Shown here piece after piece: positions 59,783 to 64,000 of a stretch of DNA of 64,000 nt (its first letter is position 1; every line of letters begins with the position of its first letter). The position numbers and the translations under genes are program-made. The stretch lies in NCBI GenBank assembly GCA_009733775.1, contig WOGZ01000030.1:124001-188000 (forward strand), written 5' to 3'. The notes under the pieces are model-generated. The model was not told the origin of the DNA and made no database searches. It saw only the letters and a program-made list of their open reading frames with translations. The stretch comes from Alectoria sarmentosa (taxonomy: Eukaryota; Ascomycota; Lecanoromycetes; Lecanorales; Parmeliaceae).

Positions 59783-62449
59783 GTTATAAATTAAGTTCAA
59801 AAACCTTTTTTTAAAACGAATGTGAGATTTGTGTGAAGTCTTTTACGCCTTTTTGATTACGCAAAAAACATAAAACTCTTTATTAATGATCGTTTTAATT
59901 AAATCGATGTTTTTGAATAATTTAATTAATTTATGAACGTTTTAATGTCTTAAATGATTTATGCGGATATATTATAAATCGAGGATTTAATCGTTGATTT
60001 TGCGAAATGTGATAATAACATCATAATTTAAGTTTAAAAAAAAAAATCGAAATAAATTAATGAAAAAATAACGTTATTCATCGAATTGAATTGTTTTTTA
60101 TATTTAAAAATAATATAAAATATAACGAATTTAATATCATGTTATTTAAGCATAGATATAAACATTAACGATTATTTAAAAATAATTAAAATTTGATTAA
60201 ATTCGCATAGACGTAAACAATAAAAATTATTGCTTTATAATCAAACAATGATATCACGATTATCAAATTCGATGTTATTTTATACAAATTTTATTAAAAT
60301 GTTATTACGCATTAATTGTTTTTGAGAGATTAAATTCAAAGATAAATTTAAAATAAAAAAAACATTTATGAAAATAAACTTTTTTTTTTAATCATCGATA
60401 ATGATATTAATACGTATTTTATTGATATTAATGAAAATGCGAACGTTTTTAATATTCTTAATGAGGCGAATATCGTTTAATTTGAGATCGAGAACGCGAT
60501 ATTGCACGAAACAATCTTTATTAAATATGAAATGTTAAAAATAAATACAATTCATCGTTTATCGCGAAAATGATGAATTATTTATTTTAATCGTGAAGAT
60601 AATCATGATTTTTTTTTAATTATCAAAAAATTCGATAAAGTTTCGATCTCTGCGATGACGTTTTTTATTATTAAATTTGTTATTTTTTCGATCATTATTC
60701 TTTTTGTTTTTTTAAATTTATTATTATCATCATTATTATCATTATTATCATCATTTCTTTTATCGTTATTATCGTCAAAATTATCATTATTTTAACGACT
60801 CTTATCAAAGAATTAATCGCATTTCGATTTAATATGATAATGTTTTTTATAATGAATATAATATTTAATGAATTTCTAAATGATTTTATTATTAAAATCA
60901 AAAACAACGTTTTTTTAAGGTTTAATAATAATAATATGTTTTAAAGTTGAAATGATAAGACGAAAAAGGCGTTGAATAACGAACGTAAAAATAAATTCTT
61001 GACGCTCAAAAGAAAGATTGATCATCGTTTAAATAAATTAAATAATAACATATTTTAATGAATAAGCTATTTCGATATTAATATCATTTATAAATTTATA
61101 ATTTTAAATGTAATAAATGAAATAAACGTTATTCGCTTTATTTAAGTTCGTATAAAAAAAAATGAAAAAGTTAATTTTCAACCTTAATTTAAATGATAAA
61201 TTTGTGATATTATTATAAATGTTTTTAAGATAAACGATAAAGTTAATTATATTTTTGCATTAATCAAAATTTAATTTAAACAATTAACGATATAAATCAT
61301 TAAACGTATCGAAATCTTTAAACTTATTATTTTTATAAATGACATTTTATAAGACGTGCGCATTAATCTCATTTTCATGATTCATAAACAAATTGTTTTC
61401 AAAACGATTTTTGATAATATTGATATAAAGTTTATATCTCAAATTTCATTTAATTCGCTTTTTTTCGATGATATCGATTATTATTATAAATTCATTAAAT
61501 GAAATGTTTTTAAAAATAATAAATATAACGAAAACCTCATTTTGTTTCATTTTGATAAATTTAATGAAACGTTATAACGTAAAAAATTGTCGCATCTCTT
61601 AAGATCATATTTAAAAAATTTCAAATTTTTTAAATTTCTTGATATAAAGCGAAAAATTATTATTAAATTTCACGTTAACGATTTCTTCGAATATTTTGAT
61701 AATGATTTCGATATATTATTAAAAACACGAAAAATTTAAATGTTAATAAAAAAATTAAATTCAATAAATTGAATGATAATTTTAAAAAGATTTTTATTAT
61801 TAATTAATTCGAAAAAAAACTCGCGAGTAAAATTATTGAGAATTATAATATTATCAAACAAATAAATAAATATATAATCGCGCCCTTTATTCTTCGAGCG
61901 CATTTTAAATTAATGATAAATTTTATTTAATATTTGATTATAAAAAAGAAAATCGTATTCGAAAATGCGTTTTATTAACCGAGCTCTTTTGAATTGCGCT
62001 CGAAATTCTTTTTAAAAAATGTTTAAAAATATGAAAAACGTGAAAAAACGAAAACGTTTAAATTTGTTTTGATTTATAAAAAAAAAAAGATAATATCTAA
62101 AACGCTTAAATTTGTCTCGACGAAAAATGTGATTAATAAATATGATTGAATCTTTTGATGTTTAAGAATCAAAATCAAAAAAAAACATTCAAAAATCTTT
62201 TATATTCTTTTTCAATCACAATTGACACGAAAGTCGTTAATATAATAACGATCGTTGATATAATAAAAGTCGTGTTTTGTAACGAGATGCTCGTTATTAT
62301 AAATAATTCATTATCATTATTAATTTTGATTTGATGTTTCGTTAAAAGCAATTTAATAATTAATATCATAATAACAATCGTGAAAGCAGAGTTTATAACG
62401 TATTTGCGACCCCTTTCTCATTTATCATAAATTTCATAAATAACGAAAT
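59783..62449. mobile_element. unresolved AT-rich retroelement-like block
   Basis: Homology to copy B ends at the left edge. Conceptual plus-strand translation gives long stretches broken almost only by TAA/TAG at possible Gln positions (for example 61300-62340). I could not assign these to a known gag, pol or transposase. Low-complexity GATAAT-type runs occur on the minus strand near 60710-60800. Confidence 0.35.
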
Positions 62450-63098
62450 AATATGTTTAATAACGTTTAATCGATTGATGAAAATAATGCGCGTCTGATC
62501 AAACCCAATCTTAACTTTTTCATTTTTTAAATAAAAAATTATAATGTAGATTTATAAAATCAGGCGATCTTTCAAAAAGTTATTTAATTATTACGTTTTG
62601 AATATAACTCATCGCTCAAAAATTGAAATTAATAAATAATTAATCATAATCATTTAAAAGCAGATTATAATCAATTTGACAATTAGCGTTCATCAACGCC
62701 TCACGATTTATTATTTATAATTATCATATAAATAAACCGTTGAATTGAGTCAAATATATGTTCAAAACACGATTTATTAACAAAAATGATCACGTGTGAT
62801 GAATAGGCTTAAGAAAGTTATTACGAAATGAATAATTATTTTATCGTTTAAATTTTGACATTACGATCCAATTTTCAATTATACGCTTGATTGATGAATT
62901 AATTAATTTATGAATGATAAATAAATAATATTAAACGAATGCTCGCGATTTCGAACTCATAATTTATTAAAAATAAATAAAACATTTAATTAATTGAATA
63001 ATCTATAATAAAGCATTTAAATATAAAATGTGTTAAGCTTCGATAAACCTTCCTTACCTTAATAAACCTTTCATATTTAATAATTAACACATTTCAAC
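62450..63098 (-). mobile_element. 5' end of an LTR element (copy D-prime), minus strand
   Basis: The reverse complement of this segment aligns to 35846-36523 from the terminal TGTTG(G)AAATGTG inward. It interrupts a Copia RNase H frame, whose right part starts at 63099 with CGCGCCCGAAT. Its other end is not identified. Confidence 0.6.
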
Positions 63099-63842
63099 AC
63101 GCGCCCGAATATTATTTTCGCAATTTTAATAATTTTTTAATACGATTCGAATTTCGATATCTCTCATTAAAACGCAATTAAACGCATTTTTCGATATTTC
63201 AATTATATAAAAAATTAAAAATTTATGTTTCGAGACGATCTTAAATTTTTCGTAAATTATATCGACGTTGATTAAATAAACGATTAAAACATTCGATATT
63301 TCATTTTTGAATACGTTTTTAATATAAATAATATAATAATTAATTAATTCTTTAAACGATAATTTATAATAACGTTTTCAATTTATAAAATCGAATATAT
63401 TAATCAAATTCAAATTATTAAAAAGACGATTTAATTGCGCGAATTTTTCAATTAATTCAATTTAAACGTTAAATGTTTTCAAATAATGATGATTTATTAT
63501 GATAATCAAAACGTTATAACGTTAATTAAAAACTCTCAATTTTATGCTCATATTAAATATATTAATATTCAACATTATTATATACGAAAATAAATCATTA
63601 TCGAAAATGTCGTCTTAAAATATGTTTTTATCGATTAACAAATAATTGACGATTTTATCAAAACTCTTTTTAAGAACAAATTCGAAAGATTTCGTTAATT
63701 GATTGAATTGAAACATCGTTTATAAATGATCCCTCGTCGTCAATTTTAAAAAAATCATTATTAAAACTTTAGGAAAATAATCATTATTCAATTTTAGAGA
63801 AACAATCATCATTTATAAAATCAACTTAATGTCATTATCTTG
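63099..63842 (+). pseudogene. Copia RNase H/C-terminal fragment
   Basis: Collinear with 52897-53640 of copy B (TRPNI.. onward), AT-shifted. The left part of this copy is missing next to it. It may belong to copy C (LTR at 37133) or copy I. Homology stops at 63842. Confidence 0.7.
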
Positions 63843-64000
63843 AGAAAGATATCCTATTTATAAACAAGCTGATAACTATTTAAGAATAAAAACAATTTGT
63901 TGACAAATCAAAAATTGTTGAAAAAATGTTGAAATATTGTTGACGCATTGTTGACACATTGTTAACATTAATAATTTGTTATTGAAAAATTGTTGGAAAA
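63843..64000. repeat. TTGTTGA-based short repeats at the window end
   Basis: From ~63890 the motif (A)TTGTTGA(C/A) recurs at 11-16-bp spacing at least six times, for example ATTGTTGACGC ATTGTTGACAC. It may be the start of another element continuing outside the window. Confidence 0.5.

Overview
The window comes from a filamentous ascomycete (Pezizomycotina). Genes have short introns (about 45-65 nt, GT..AG with CTGAC/CTCAC-like branch sites). Gene-bearing DNA of ordinary base composition alternates abruptly with very AT-rich DNA full of stop-riddled retrotransposon copies. In the best LTR pair (39680-39804 against 46710-46834) all 13 differences are transitions. Together with retained CpG and catalytic Asp-to-Asn changes, this points to repeat-induced point mutation (RIP). 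I cannot name the genus.

Layout. (1) 1-2250: normal composition, one unrecognised acidic-tailed protein gene on the minus strand. (2) 2251-17150: AT-rich. An unidentified relic is interrupted by an LTR element without recognisable pol (3994-14444, target duplication ATTAA). A complete Ty3/Gypsy copy is nested inside that (6089-13949, duplication CATAT). A solo LTR of the host family sits at 16199-16356 (duplication AAGTG). Minisatellite-like tracts lead into the next gene block. (3) 17150-27182: gene island with three intron-rich genes: an Artemis/SNM1-type DNA repair nuclease (plus, 11 exons), urease (minus, 7 exons) and an HMG-box protein (minus, 3 exons). (4) 27183-64000: AT-rich nest of at least eight LTR retrotransposon copies or fragments. 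A Copia copy begins exactly at the island edge and hosts a Gypsy copy (27791-35084). Further right, matching target duplications show Copia copies inside Copia copies: 39680-46834 (ATAAT) and 47217-54802 (AAGTT) both lie inside a minus-strand Copia body. That body also carries a nearly unmutated 252-bp solo LTR (56144-56395, GTTGC).

The three island genes are ordinary single-copy functions (nickel-dependent urea hydrolysis, DNA end processing, chromatin architecture). They look conserved despite their surroundings. The urease model reproduces every catalytic residue at a constant offset of two from jack bean numbering. The Artemis-like gene carries one anomaly, an intron whose donor reads GG instead of GT.

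No tRNA, rRNA, CRISPR or prokaryotic feature was seen. I do not claim a new defence-type system. The most unusual items are the un-RIPed solo LTR, the hairpin-forming minisatellite in the element lacking pol, the GG-AG intron, and an unresolved 2.7-kb block at 59783-62449.
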